DNA of 64,000 nucleotides from Platynereis dumerilii (taxonomy: Eukaryota; Annelida; Polychaeta; Phyllodocida; Nereididae), in contig JAPTHN010000076.1 in the NCBI GenBank assembly GCA_026936325.1, positions 992,001 to 1,056,000 on the forward strand, read 5' to 3'. The first letter of the stretch is position 1; every line of letters begins with the position of its first letter. The position numbers and the translations under genes are program-made. Below, one piece after another: positions 1 through 11,937 of the stretch. The notes under the pieces were generated by a model that made no database searches, was not told the DNA's origin, and was given only the letters and a program-made list of their open reading frames with translations.

Positions 1-165
1 TCTATGCTGGGGCAACTGAAAGACCCTGGGCATCCCTGAATTAATAGGGTATGTACCAGACTCACAGTCTTCTCATCTCATCATCATACGGCGATCGTCC
101 GGCTCGATATAGCCCACTCAGGTGCTGCTGAGGCGTAAAACACAAACAAACAAACAGACTAACTA
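1..165 (+). repeat. SINE family V, 3' part, cut by window edge
   Basis: Its reverse complement matches the body shared with copies near 48.4, 52.8, 56.4, 59.9 and 62.0 kb (GATGATGAGATGAGAAGACT, then a block ending in CCTCAGCATAGA). The right end is ACAAACAAACAAAC, a retroposon-like A-rich tail. In other copies the opposite end carries a tRNA-like B box (GGGTTCAATTCC), so the head lies left of the window here. It abuts R1 copy a. Confidence 0.6.
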
Positions 166-1745
166 CTATCAAGAAAATGTCTGCTTTCGTCCCACGTCTA
201 TGACAAGTTGTCATTCCAGGTAATTCTAATTTATAATATGTGCAAAAACAGCTTGGAGGCCTGAGTAGAGAATGCCACACTGTGACAGAAATGCATGTGC
301 AAGTAAACGAACACAGGTGGCTTTAATATGTTGGCATACCTGTGGTTTTGAGTAGTATTGAGGCAACTCCTTAATCATAACTACAAGAAGGCTCGGTTTT
401 TTGTTTTATTATTAGTTTCAATTGGCATCATGCAGATGAGAGTAGCATTAAATGTTGGGTAGTCTTGATTCAAAGATTTATAAGATTAATGCCAACATGC
501 GTTGTAGGTCTAATTTCAATTTTTGAGAAACATGAGACTTGCTTTAAGATTTGACTATTTTGGAAGAAAACCCTTAAAAGTTAGATTCACTCACCAATCC
601 CCTGCAGCTGCTGTTTGGTCAAATTGCATGACAAACAAACATTTGAAACAAAAGACAAACTTAGTCGAACTTGCTTTTTTAAATAAATTTCTAAACCTTC
701 TTTTTCCGAGGCAATTAATCAGTCCAAGTGGACACCAAGAACCATTCAGATCCTTACCTTTGTCTGATGAAGTTAAAATCCATCATCTGAGACAATTAAC
801 AAAGTCACCCTAAACCTTTGATGGCATCAATCAAGTCCAGGATTATATGGCTTTACCAAACAAAGACTCAGTCTTGAAAGAAACTTTCTGCTTCTGAAAT
901 TTTGTCGAAACTGTTCTTGGAAAAGAAGGTAACTTGAGATCTGAATAAGGTATAGATGCAGGTTGTAATCTAGGGAAGCATTTGGTGTTAGCCTTGCTTT
1001 TATTGGGCCTTTTTTGGAATATCTTCCTGTCCTTCTCCTGTCCTACTTTTAAATTTTGTGATTAATTAGATAATAAGGACATTAGTGATGCCAGTATTAG
1101 TGGGTTGGCAAAATCAAACAATAATCTCTCGCATCAGTCTTATGTCATCGTACGTTGGCCAATTATTGGCTCCAAATTTGCTGAAAATAAACTAAGTGAG
1201 AATAAGAATGGTTACAGGATGTATCTATGAATGTAAGCCAGAATGACTCTTGGAGAGTACTAATTTCTGAAACGTGCGGAATTCAGCTGCCTATTGTTTA
1301 TACTATCCATAGAGATCCATAATTATCCATTTCCTTTATAAACCTATTTGGCAATGCATATATTGTTTTGCCTTGTTTCAATGGTGGATAGTTGAGCATA
1401 CTATGTTTAGCCACTTAGATTAGACCCTTTTGACAGAACAGCCTAGAATTTTGAGGACAAGTCACTTTTAAACATTTGTACTTCAGAGCAAAAGAACCGA
1501 AAATCTCAAAGGAATAAAGCAGACAAAATACACAACAAAAGGCTTGAAGTTCAAACAGATGGAAAATGCCCATAAAGAACTGTCAAGAGAGTTTATTGCT
1601 ATTCCAGGTGGTTTGAAAATTGCTTCACGGTTGTCCGGAATGGAAATAACTTCATTACGTTGGAGTGCATAGCATGACTGTTTTAAGTGAAATACACACA
1701 ACTTTCCTAGCAGATTAAATCAGAACATAATTGCCACAAAAATTA
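166..1745 (+). repeat. Dispersed repeat R1, copy a
   Basis: Similar in the same orientation to 2985-5060 and 23750-25140. Shared landmarks are GTGCAAAAACAGC near 240, GACAAACAAACATTTG near 630, a block around 750-830 (GATGAAGTTAAAATCCATCA) and AGAGTTTATTGCTATTCCAG near 1590. No conserved reading frame runs through the copies, so I read it as a non-coding segmental or mobile repeat of unknown class. Copy a lacks the roughly 335-bp T element present in copy b. Confidence 0.7.
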
Positions 1746-2984
1746 CCTAATCACCTGTTTATAATTATATTGCACCAAGATGACACGTAAAAAAAATATG
1801 GGAATATGAGTTCATGAACTCTAGGTATCCAGACATGCACTTTTCAAATCAGTGTCAATAGTGATGTTGGTTGATGTATCACAATTGTCTTTTAAATAAA
1901 TCCCTTTAACTTCAAAATTTGTCGAACTTCAGTGTTAAATTGAGTTCAACAGGGCATATTATTAATTCAGGAACACCAGCAGCTTTTAAGCTGAATTCTA
2001 TTTAGTGTAATGTTCATCAATAATGCAGTCCGTTAACTTTGTTGTTTCAATGTGGATATCACAATATCAACAGGGACCGAAAGGATAAGATGAATTCAAT
2101 TCAAAAGGTAATATTTGCGTAGCAAAAAGATTGTTAATAAAGTGGAATTCAGACAGGATAGAGGAAATTCTTCAATTCATCCGGTTGAAGTCCACAGCTG
2201 ACAGACATTTCTGATATATATATGAGTGAGAGAGAGACAATTGAAATATGATAGCCACCACATCGAAATCTGATAAGACCTCTCTTGTCATTTTAAAATA
2301 ATGAGATAAAATCTTAGTTAGTATAGAAAGGCATATAATTAAAATTATCAAAGATCTTATGCCAATTAGCCAGCACTTTTAAGAAAGTAAGGCAAGAAAT
2401 AGGGCAACAGCAAACATCACCATCTTATTTTTAATGCTTTTCAAAAGCATCGATTCAGAATTAATTATGTGCATCAGGCTTATAGCGTAATCAACACTGT
2501 AGTTATAAAAGCAAATTTAAAAACTTTCTTTGGGTTTTGGGCTTGTTCTCTGTATCAGTCAAATTCGGGTTTTTGCAAACACCGTGCAGCTGTAATATCA
2601 CAAATTCTGCAACTTTTTGGACAAACCAAACATCTATCATTGGGGCTACATTTTGATGGCCTCAGCCTTGGCTTGGTCTCGGATGCCAAATCCTTGGCCT
2701 TACCTCCGTCTCGGCTGTCTTTGGGCCAGTGATGGAGCCTCGATTACATCCCTGAGTGATAATATGATCTTGAGTTACCAAAACCATGATGTCAGTCATT
2801 TGTAAGTCCATGCTTCTGACTTTCGTAATCACTGGAAAGTTCAATCCTAATTCAAAAATTACATTCAACAACTAACCCTTTTTAACTAATCTACAATAAC
2901 AATAAGCCATGCTACCTTAAAAACTTAACTATGCTCTAAAATACTATTACATCAGAGTGAAATACTCCAAAATGTTTGCATGTG
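1746..2984. other. Non-coding stretch, nothing assigned
   Basis: AT-rich DNA with a short TA/GA-rich run near 2213-2237. A somewhat GC-richer patch at about 2610-2760 has no splice-flanked or family-like reading frame that I recognise. No repeat shared with the rest of the window was seen. Confidence 0.4.
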
Positions 2985-5060
2985 TTGAGAAACGATTCAT
3001 CAGACTTTTGCCTCGCAGATGTCCTCAGTAAGAATTTAAGAGACTGCCTTGGGAACTTCCCAGGTTGGGTGACTATAAATTTGAGTACACCTCAGGCTAA
3101 CGACTAACAAGAAACTGTCTTCTTCCCACATCTATGACAACTTGGGAGACTGTTGTTCCAGGTATTTCTAATTCAGAAAATGTGCAAAAACAGCCTGGAG
3201 GCCTAAGAGAGGATGTCACACTGTGAAAGAAATGCATGCATAAGTCCGTGCATATGATGCATCTACACGCAGGTGGTACCGTTATGTTGGCATGCTTCAG
3301 CTTTCGATTTGTATGGAGTTACTGTGTAAGGAAAACTACAAGCAAGCTTTCTTTATCTAAAATTACCAATAGGCATCATCTAGGTGAGACTGGCGTGATA
3401 TAGAGTAATCTTTCATTTACAGATGTACAATCATACCAATATATTTTATGAATTTTTCATGAGAAACATGAAACCTGGTTCTAACGTTTGATAAAAAAAA
3501 ACTTATAAAAGTTTGACTTGCACTTCAGCCCTTGTTGCATACCATCCACGGAGTCTTGTGACAAACAAACATTTGGAACAAAAGGCAAACTTTTGCCGAA
3601 CTTCCTTTTTCAAATAAATTTCTAAACCTTCTTTTTCCGAAGCAATTAATCAGTTCATGTGGACACCAAGAACCAATCACATCCTTACCTTTGTCTGATG
3701 AAGTTAAAATCCATCATCTTAGACAATTAACAGAGTCACCCTAAACCTTTGATGGCATCAATCAAGTTCTGGATTATATGGCTTTACCAAACAAAGACTC
3801 CAGTCTTGAAAGAAAGTGCCTGCTTCTGAGATTTTGTAGAAAATGTTCTTTGAAAAGAAGTAGACCTGAGGTCTGGATAATGTTTAGATGAGGAGCACAG
3901 TCGAAGAATGACAAGTGATTACATTCAGCTGTTTGTGGCCACCAATGACCTCATAATGGCCTCACAGCAGAACTTATCAATTGCATTGAAATGAAATGTC
4001 AATAACTATTTTCCATTGGCAAACAAGAACCAATCATTGACCTCATTGGCGAATGTTGTGATTCAGTAAATGACAGGTTTTGATAGCATTGAAATTATAG
4101 GACGTGACCTCAAAAATTGATTATGAGTCATAGAGAATTACACGGCATGGATAAGGAATATTATGACCTCACATGGAACATGTCAGTGTAATTCTGAAAG
4201 CACTTGCCATTCGTCAGCTGTAAATGCAATCAACGTAGTCATTTGGTGTCATCCTTGTTCCTATTTGCGCCTTTCTCTGAAACATCTTGCTGTCCTTGTC
4301 TTGCCCTATCTTTGGATCTGTGATTCATGAAATACTAAGGACACTGATGGTGTCACTAATTTCTCTGTACTGCTAGCAGATTGGCAAAAAAGGAAATTCT
4401 ATGGATTTCCTGTTATTGTAAATTGAACAAATATTGGCTCTAAATTTGATAACTGTATAACTGTTGAAGTGAGAAGGGTTACAGCCTGTATCCGAAAATG
4501 TAAACTAGAATGACTTGTTGTACAGTAAAAATGTCTACTACAAGTTCCTCAATCAAGCCAGCTATTGCTTATCCTACCCATAGATGTCTATAGATATTCA
4601 TAATTATCTATTTCCATTCAGAACAAATGTATACACAGAAATGTTGTTACGCCTCGTTTCAATTGTGAAGAGTTTTAAAAGCAAAGATTTTACTAAATTT
4701 AGCCTTTTAAATTACATATTTATTGATGGATAAGATAAGATTAAAACAGGACAAGCCACTTCCAGAAATTTGTACTTCAAGAACTTCAGGCGAAAGAACC
4801 AAAAATCTTAAAGGACTAAAACATACAAAAGAAAAGGCCTGAAGTTCAAAGCAGATGGGCAAAGCCCATAAAGAACATTCAAGAGAGTTTATTGCTATTC
4901 CAGGTGGTTTTCAAATTGTTTCACAGTTGTCCAGAATGGAAATAACTTCATTACCTGTAGTGTATAGCATGACTCTTTCAGATGTCATGCAGAATCTGCC
5001 ACAGCTAATTACAGCAGTATACAATCAGAATTGCAACAAATTACCTTAACACCTGTTTAT
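2985..5060 (+). repeat. Dispersed repeat R1, copy b (carries a T element)
   Basis: Longest R1 copy. Its first 170 bases closely match the start of copy c (AGACTGCCTTGGGAACTT at 3040 and 23808), and its end (AGAGTTTATTGCTATTCCAG near 4885) matches copies a and c. Relative to copy a, an extra segment at about 3898-4232 is a copy of the T element, so the duplication can be ordered against that insertion. Confidence 0.7.
3898..4232 (+). repeat. T element, copy 1 (inserted in R1 copy b)
   Basis: Related copies lie at about 11938-12203, 36045-36328 and 45152-45428. Shared signposts are ATTCAGC near the start, CCAATGACCT, CATTGAAATGAA, GAGTCA(T/C)AG and GAACATGTCAGTG(T/C)AATTCTG near the end. R1 copy a is empty at the matching place. 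There are no terminal inverted repeats, tRNA boxes or reading frame, so its class is unknown. Confidence 0.6.
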
Positions 5061-5206
5061 AATTATGTGACACCAAAGAGAAACTCTAAAATGCTGCAGA
5101 ATTAGGAATATAAGTTCATGAACTAACTGCATACAGTTTAAAATCACAAACTGCAGCAAACCAATTTGTTGGAAAGTTGGCATAATGTCATCCTGAGGCT
5201 GGTTAT
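5061..5206. other. Spacer, nothing assigned
   Basis: Short AT-rich spacer between R1 copy b and a fold-back element. Confidence 0.3.
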
Positions 5207-5389
5207 GGATCATCCTTGTGTTTGGCAGTTATAGATCACTAAACCAAAATATGGTCCTTAATAACACCAACAGGCTTACTATAAATCCAGTAACAAAGAG
5301 TACTTTGCTTTAAGCCTGTACATGTTATTGGTTATTAAAGTTTAGTTTAGTGATCTTTAACTGTGAATAGCAAAACATAATGATGATCC
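5207..5389. repeat. Fold-back (hairpin) element, 183 bp
   Basis: The left arm starting GGATCATCCTTGTGTTTGGC pairs with the right arm ending CATAATGATGATCC. The inner arms share AGATCACTAAACC/TTTAGTGATC and CAGGCTTA/TAAGCCTG. The loop is only about 30 bp. This is the form of a small MITE or fold-back transposon. A clear target duplication was not found. Confidence 0.6.
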
Positions 5390-5606
5390 AAAAAAAAACC
5401 CACCAGCAAAGATTAAACGATTGAAATAAACTTAGTTATTGGAATGATAATAATGTGTTTCTCACCGTAAAATCTTTCTTCCCACTTTTCTCAACCTCAG
5501 ATTTACTGAGTAGAAGAATTAATATTCCCTAATCCCTGATTAATATTACTTGGTTCTAATCAATGTCACCTAAGTTGAACACCATGTGTTCTGTCTCCCA
5601 CACCAG

Positions 5607-5740
5607 TCAGTGATTATAATCCTGATTATCGAATGGCCGTGTGCAGTAATCTGATGGCGAGGAAAGGTCTGACTAGCAGAGAGATATTTGCTCAACAGAC
5701 CACAGTGGGCAAACATGACAGCCTGAAATCAGACCTGTAA
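5607..5740 (+). CDS. Candidate terminal exon of an unrecognised gene
   Basis: A polypyrimidine-type acceptor (CTGTCTCCCACACCAG) precedes a 43-codon open stretch ending in TAA. It reads SDYNPDYRMAVCSNLMARKG and continues LTSREIFAQQTT to KSDL. The composition is protein-like, without the low-complexity bias of nearby random frames. A diverged inverted copy with the same acceptor and the same VCSNL and KGL motifs lies at about 28019-28131. About 160 bp upstream of the acceptor is also shared. I do not recognise the family. It may be the last exon of a host gene whose other exons lie outside the window, or a duplicated pseudogene fragment. Confidence 0.35.
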
Positions 5741-5794
5741 AGACTAAAGGGGTATGTTGCAATGGGTAAGTATAGATCAGACATCATATTTTGG

Positions 5795-5980
5795 GTCTAT
5801 ACTGGGCAAGTGTAAGATCCTTCACATGGGGTAAATGTGTAGCATGTTGAGGAATCCTGCTCTCTCTCCCATATCATCAAATGACATCAATCAACACTCG
5901 TGAGCACCCAGACTTGGGCCCAGAGGGCTGCACTTACCATTTCTATCTATATAATTATCTACCTATATATCTATTTAGAG
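5795..5980 (+). repeat. SINE family W, 3' part with CTAT tail
   Basis: Matches the 3' half of copies at 16211-16630 and 48605-48936: CTGGGCAAGT, GTAAATGTGTA(A/G)CATGTTGA, CTGCTCTCTC, GGGCTGCACTTACCAT, followed by degenerate CTAT repeats. The tRNA-like head is missing, a typical 5' truncation. Confidence 0.65.
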
Positions 5981-7539
5981 AGAATAACAGAGAACTGATG
6001 GTGTATCAGCCTGTTACTGATAAATCAGTTTGTTACTCCATGATCCAACTTCCATCTAACAGTGTGATAATTATAAATTTTTATGTACAGCAGTTTTAAT
6101 AATACTTGGTATTGAGCCTAAATTATTTTTATCTTCAGACATGTATTCTATAGGGAAATTGACATAAAACAAAACTTAACACATCAGTGTATTCTGTAAA
6201 ACAGCGTCCTAGAAAAAAATTCACATTCAAGCTTGGTATTAAATTGACTTTAATGAAAGTCACCAGTGATTGAATATATTTTGCCATAGAGATATTTTTG
6301 AAACCATCTCAAATTGACCATAATTTAATTAAGGAAAACTTTAATTTGATACTTCTATTTCTTGTTCTGTGACAAGCTCCGTCATGGCATTATACAAATT
6401 GTCTTCAAGCTCCAAGTAAGCTTCAGAAAAAGAAACCTTCAATTCCTCAAAGTTTTCCTATATTGGAAGCACTAACAATGGGAATTCAGTGGTGAACTTA
6501 GTTTAATCTGCTTATATGGGATTCCATCTTGTGGCTTATTCGTGCCTATGGAACTGCGAAAGTTTTGCTTTACAAAAACTGAAGCACATAAGCATGCTAA
6601 TCTTCAGTATAGTGTAGTTCTGGAGCAGGCTCCTTTGCGCCAATAATGTATCAAGAAATGGACATATTGCTTTGGATATTGTCAAAAACAACTAGCTAAA
6701 GACACTTCAGTCTCCATTTTTAGTTCTGAATTTAAGTACAGGTGGTGTCTCCAAGCAATAGGAGCTCAGATGGAATCCCCTTGGCCTTTCAACAAGATGA
6801 TTGGTGTTGTAGACCAAGCCAAGGAGTCTGATTTTATGTGTGTGTTTGTTGAATGTTTGATTGTTTGGATCAGCTCCACTGTATTGATTATGTTCTCAAA
6901 ACAGCAGTTCAACAGAAAAGTGTGTTGTCATCATACAGATTTGGGGATTATAATGTGTTAAGAACCATTACCATTAACTGTTGGTCACAGGATTTCATTT
7001 ACTTTGCAAACAAACCAGATAGGCTACTATGTCATCGAGTGGGCTTCCCCAAAGACAAAAATAGCCCTCCCCCCTTATCGTAGTGCCGCCTATCGATAAT
7101 AGCTGTCGTAATCCCCATATGGAGACAGACCTATTGACTCCTTAAAGAAAGACTATCACTCGGGAGCAATTGTAACATTTTCCTAAGGATTGGTACTTTC
7201 TATATGTTTTTGCATTGAATAGAACGACAGACTCAAATGACAAACATATATGATGTGCATGCAAACTACCTAAATGACATGCTATACTGATATGAAATTC
7301 TAAAATTCCATGAACCAAAAGTAAATAATTAAATCATTGGCTTACCTGAAGTGTCCAAGTATGAAAAGAAAGAGAGAGAAAAGACATTAGTTGTCAGTAA
7401 CTGTGACAAAATACACGTACATTAATAATGCTAGACATTGTAATATCATCGTGTTACCACGCAAATGCATCTTCAATCTTACACTATAGTGAACAAAATA
7501 AAGGGTGTTCTCTTACTTAATTCTTTAAAAAAAGGTATC
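5981..7539. other. Non-coding stretch, nothing assigned
   Basis: No splice-flanked exon, repeat shared elsewhere in the window, or inverted termini were seen. Short open frames near 6770-7080 overlap in different phases and look like chance. Confidence 0.4.
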
Positions 7540-7860
7540 CTTTATTTCCAAGATGTAGTATACACTTATTGGGGTGTGGCTGGTGCCCCAAGGTTGTCAT
7601 ATCCCACTGTACCATTTTTTGGTACTGTGTCTTGGTCTAGATAACATTTGTGGAAATTTTCATGGAAATCAGAAAATGCTTAACTTGAGCACAATGCAGT
7701 TGAAAATTCTTAATTAATCTTTAAAAACCCTAATCGCGGTATTGTATAACTTTGTCAGTATGATTCATACAGCAATATAACCTGTATGGCTGAACTGCCC
7801 TCAATTAGAGCTTCATTTTGAATACCAACTTCAATGGTCTCAGAGAATATTATGCAATGA
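7540..7860 (+). repeat. Dispersed repeat Z, copy 1
   Basis: An inverted, diverged copy lies at 20290-20605. Matching pieces are GGGGTGTGGCTG, GTACCATTTTTTGGTA, TTAACTTGAGCACAATGCAG and TTTGAATACCAACTTCAATG. The two copies lie either side of the CACTG-ended element in opposite orientation. No reading frame is maintained. Confidence 0.65.
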
Positions 7861-8689
7861 AACAAATCTGAAATTCAAGGTTTGTTTGGGAAATAATTTG
7901 GAAATTCTATAAAGACAAAGATTTTATGTTAATCAGGTTAATATTGCAATGCAGAAAGTGCTAAGGGCATTCTCTTGACATTTTGAAGAAATTCTATTAT
8001 ATTTGGATATTTTGGTGAACTGTTGTAAGAAGTTTACTGTTATTTGCAAAATCTCACATTATGAGGCCAGCAAATTCAGAGTGGCTGAAATCGGCCTATG
8101 CCTACACTGTTAGAAATTTCAGTACAATCAATGGTTTTATTCCGTAATTTATACGGTCGAACGGCCGTGATCATGAAACTGTAGAAATTACAGCTTTCTT
8201 GTTGTTATTATAACGTGTTTTATGAATTCACGGTTTAAAAACTGTAACTGAAGACTTAACCTTGTTTTTGTTTTCTGTGCCCTTAAAGAGGTTCAATTGG
8301 CAATGCCTTAAGGTGTTCAAACTTAAGAGCAGTCATTTAATCTCTGGAAGCAGGACTGATGAGACACATAATTAAGCAAGGTAGATTACTATTATTTCTT
8401 CATTTAGCATGCATGATAATGCTAAATTATATTTAATTGCCTATTATTTAATAACCACTGTAATGGTTGTATTGAGGTAATAAAATGGTATGGTTCCACA
8501 GCCGTACCGGAAGGGGGGGCAGGGGGGGAAACAGAAAGATTCGGGCAAAAGGCTAAAAAATTTGGGCACACGATTAAATTAAAACTATTGAAAATTAATG
8601 GTTTCCAGGTAATTTCATTTGAAATTGCATTAAATTTAAATCTTTAAATTCGGGATTCCTTGATGAGAATGGATGGGGCTTTACATGTA

Positions 8690-8830
8690 CGTCCTGTATT
8701 TATGCACTAGTCTTGATAGGTTAATTAGCACAGGAGTAGGACAAGTGGCTCTGCAAGAGCTGAAGTTGAACCCTGAACCCATTGATTGCCAGCCCAACAC
8801 TTTACCACTGAGCTAATCCTCCCCCCCTCC
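8690..8830 (-). repeat. SINE family U, minus-strand copy
   Basis: The minus strand reads ATTAGCTCAGTGGTAAAG (A-box-like), GGGTTCAACTTC (B-box-like), then a body ending in CATAAATACAGGACGT. It lies head to head with a plus-strand copy, with about 5-10 bp of C/G-rich sequence between them. Confidence 0.65.
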
Positions 8831-8835
8831 TGATC

Positions 8836-9045
8836 GAGGGGGAGGGTTGGTCTAGTGGTAACAAGCTGGGCTGCCCATCACTTGGTCCAGGGTTCGAACC
8901 AAGCTCTTGCTGGGTCACCCTGGCCTATGTTGGACGGCTGCTTCAATCATCCTTCGCCTCATTTCCGTGGCCTCCCCTGTCCTAATTAGCTTACCAAGTG
9001 CATAAATGCAGGACGTGAAGTCCCAATCATCCATCCACCCCCCTC
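8836..9045 (+). repeat. SINE family U, full tRNA-type copy
   Basis: The head GGTTGGTCTAGTGGTAACAA fits a pol III A box, and GGTTCGAACC at about 8892 fits the B box 50 bp later. The body has TGTTGGACGGCTGCTTCAAT, CCTAATTAGC and CAAGTGCATAAATGCAGGAC. Related copies lie at 35074, 44198, 50371, 58110 and 63000 (plus) and 8690, 34268 and 43080 (minus). Confidence 0.75.
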
Positions 9046-9419
9046 CTTAACGGACTCATTTATTAATCAATATGAATAAATTATCATCACCTTGTAGACA
9101 AATGTTACATTCTAATTTGTCTACAATGTTTAAATATTAATAGGCCTACTATGTAAAAATATTTTAATTTCAATGTTTTTCTTGCACCATTTATTATTTA
9201 TTAAAATAATTTATTTGTCATTATTTTAAATTTTACATGTGACTATATTTTACATAACTATCAATATGATTTTAAAATAGCTTTGCATTGAAAGTGTCAC
9301 TTAAGGACTTTGGTCTGGGTTTCATTGGATGTTTGCAGACTTAAGACTTAAGCACTGAAGGCAATCAACTCAATAGCAAACTATCAACAACAAGCATCTA
9401 AGCCTATACAAGTTAAGGA
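9046..9419. other. AT-rich spacer, nothing assigned
   Basis: Very AT-rich stretch with several ATTATTTA/TAAATAAT-like runs (9120-9280). No inverted ends or coding potential were seen. Confidence 0.35.
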
Positions 9420-9837
9420 GTGTTGTCTAATTTTCAGATTCAAGACAGAGGCTGATGTGAAGAAGTTCATGTGTCTTAATGGTGCAATGCTAGTTCATGG
9501 AGAGGCCTTTCATGATTGTGTTTCTTCAGGTCTTTGAAGCTGTCAACTCTTCCAAGGTTAGTGGCACATTGATCTCAACAACATTTTTATGTCTGCTCTC
9601 CTTTCCTCCAAATAACTAATGCTCAAAAACTCACTCATAGTTATATACTATGTCTGCCCTCAACTTGTAAAATATAGCAAAGTAATGTGTTAGTAATCAC
9701 TGGGGTTTGCAATATTTCACATAGTTATAATATTTGCATTAATTTCCAAATGTAATTGCATGTTTTGCAACAGTTTAACTTCTAAATTCCCTTGGCCTAT
9801 TTTGCAAAGCTATAATTATGGATATCCAATGGTTTTT
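9420..9837 (+). repeat. Exon-bearing module, copy 1
   Basis: Matches 12470-12827. The shared order is TTTTCAGATTCAAGACAGAG, a 27-bp exon-like piece with its splice sites, GTGGCACATTGAT, and an AT-rich tail ending at the shared (A/T)CCAATG(G)TTTTT. Copy 1 is interrupted at that tail by the minisatellite element at 9839-11078, while copy 2 is continuous, which fixes the insertion point. Confidence 0.65.
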
Positions 9838-9838
9838 A

Positions 9839-11078
9839 GCTCATCTGTTTTCTTTGAAAATGAAGAGCTATTGTGGTCACTCAATCTTCGGCGTCGTCGG
9901 CATTGTCCTGGTTAAGGTTTGTGTAAGTGTCCATTTGTGACCCTAGTTTTCCACTTATGGCATGAATATGAAATTTGGTGAAGGTATGGGGTTATGGGTA
10001 TGGATTGGGAACGTGTAGAGAAATCCAAGATGGTTGCCATTTTGTGGCGGCCATTTCGGCAGCCATATTTCTTCGTTCTTAACTGCCCATTGTGACTTTA
10101 ATATTTCACTTACAGTTATGAAATTTGGTATAGGTATTGGCCCATGGGTATGGATCAGGAACATTACCAATAAAATTACCAATAAATCAAACATGTTGAG
10201 AAATACAAGTGGGAGGCCATTTTGGCAGCCATCTTTCTTCATTTCTTGAACTGCCCATTGTGACTGTAATATTTCGCTTAGAGTTATGAAATTTGGTACA
10301 GGTATTGGCCTGTGGGCATTGATCGGGAACATGTTGATAAATCCAAGATGGCAGACATTTTGTGGTGGCCATTTTGGCAGCCATCTTTCTTCATTCTTGA
10401 ATTGCCCATTGTGACCTTAATATTTCACTTAGTTATGAAAGTTGGTGCAGGTATTGGCCTCTGGGTATTGATCAGGAACATGCTGAGAAATCCTAGATGG
10501 CGGCCAATTTTTCAGCCATCTTTCGTTTCTTAAATTGCCCATTGTGACCTTAATATTTCACTTGAGTTATAAAATTTGGTATAGGTATTGGCCTGTGGGT
10601 ATTGATCGGGAAATTCCAAGATGGCAGCCATTTTGGCAGCCATCATTCTTCATTTCTTGATTTACCATTGTGATCTCAATATTTTGCTTAGAGTTATGAA
10701 ATTTGGTACAGATATTGGCCTGTGGGTATGAATCAGGAACATGTTGAGAAATTCAAGATGGCCATCAAAATGGTCACTTTAAAATGGCTGACTTCCTTGG
10801 ACTGCCCATTGTGACCTTGCTATTTTGCTTAGAGTTTTGAAAGTAGATTCAGTTATTGGCCTGTGGGCATGGATCAGGAACATGTCAATAAATCCAAGAT
10901 TGTGGTAATTTTGGCAGCCACCTTTCTTCATTCTTTAACTGCCCATTGTAACCTTAATATATCTCTTAGAGTTACGAAATTAGCTACAGAAATTGGCCTG
11001 AGGGTGATGATCTGGCACACATTTATAGATTTCACATTGACAGACAAGCGTTTTAACCGCTTGCGGTTCTGGTTAAAA
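9839..11078 (+). mobile_element. Minisatellite-bearing element, copy 1
   Basis: Starts AGCTCATCTGTTTTC, runs through CGGCGTCGTCGGC, then a tandem array, and ends with a hairpin (AACCGCTTGCGGTT) and GGTTAAAAAA. The paralogous module at 12800-12830 is uninterrupted at this spot (TTTTTAAAAACAG), so the borders come from an empty-site comparison. No coding capacity was seen. The class is unclear: the terminal hairpin recalls rolling-circle elements, but no CTRR end is present. Confidence 0.6.
10080..10980 (+). repeat. Tandem array, about 125-165 bp units, YY1-like motif in most
   Basis: Seven units begin at GCCCATTGTGAC or variants (about 10085, 10251, 10400, 10535, 10660, 10800, 10940). Each holds AGTTATGAAATTTGGTA, GGTATTGGCC and ATGGATCAGGAACATG; most also hold CCAAGATGGC.GCCATTTTG. 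The core AAGATGGCGGC is the textbook YY1 binding consensus. Units differ mainly by small indels. Related units occur inverted at 15240-15840. Confidence 0.75.
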
Positions 11079-11374
11079 AATAACCTTGATCGCTGGAAGT
11101 CAATATCCCCACTAGCATTGCCCCCTACATCCTACTGTCCGTCACTCTCACTGGTCAATCTTGCCTCCTCTCCATTGCCTAACCTATGTACCCTATCCTA
11201 TGTGCCCTATGCTATCTACCCTGTCCTCCCCTCAATGTCCATCTTTCCCTCTCCTCTCAATACCCTTTCCCTTCTTCCTCTTTTCCTTCTTTACGTCCAA
11301 CAATTCTGAAATAACCTTGGTTGCTGTCGGGAAATCTCTCTCCCTCTTCTCTCCCCCTCTCCCTGCGCCTCTCA
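11079..11374 (+). repeat. Polypyrimidine tract with conserved leader
   Basis: CT-rich DNA. A leader like AATAACCTTG(A/G)T(C/T)GCTG precedes a CT tract at about 11078 and again at 11309, and in weaker form at 12220, 12823 and 13180. The recurring leader plus tract looks like a slowly expanding tandem unit. Confidence 0.5.
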
Positions 11375-11532
11375 CAGTGGCGGATACAGGGGGGAGGGCT
11401 AGGTGGCCCCCCCCCAGGCCCCCCCCCCAGACCACCAAAATTAATAATAGCATTTTGAAAAAAATTGCAATGATGCGGGCCCGCGAATGCCGAAACGCAT
11501 CCTAGCCCCCCTAGTTTCTGGATCCGCCACTG
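11375..11532. mobile_element. hAT-type MITE, 158 bp
   Basis: Inverted ends CAGTGGCGGATACAG and CTGGATCCGCCACTG enclose C/G-runs and a short AT core. CAGTGGCGGATC ends are characteristic of non-autonomous hAT elements. An 8-bp target duplication cannot be resolved in the CT-rich surroundings. Confidence 0.75.
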
Positions 11533-11937
11533 TCTCCCTCCCCCTATCTCCCCTATCCTATCTCCCCTATCCTATCTCCCCTATTCTATCTCCCCTATCC
11601 TGCTCCACTATCTTATCATCCCTATCCTCTCCTGTCCTCTGTGCCCTGTCCTCTCTCCTCCTATCCCTCTCCTGTCTCCCGCTCCTGTCTCCCTCTCCTG
11701 TCTCCGTCTCCTGTCTCCGTCTCCTGTCTCCCTCTCCCGTTTCCCTCTCCTGTCTCCCTCTCTTGTCTCCCTCTCCGCTTCTCTTCCCTGTCTCATCCCC
11801 TATTCCCTATCTGCTCTCTCCTTCCCTTTCCCTATTACCACTCTTTCTACCCCTCCTGCCCACTTTCTCTCCTACCACCTGTCACTCTTACCCTCCTTCC
11901 TCCTTTCCTTTTTTGTTTTTCTCACCTTTCAGTTACA
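11533..11937 (+). repeat. Polypyrimidine minisatellite
   Basis: Begins with repeats of CCCCTATCCTATCT and passes into about twelve copies of a 12-bp CTGTCTCC(C/G)TCT unit (about 11660-11780), then irregular CT-rich DNA. Open frames through it are low-complexity artefacts. Confidence 0.8.

Noticed and set aside
9955-10533. Several long frames across the minisatellite on both strands
   Set aside because: Products of a tandem repeat without stops in some phases; no start, splice or family support.
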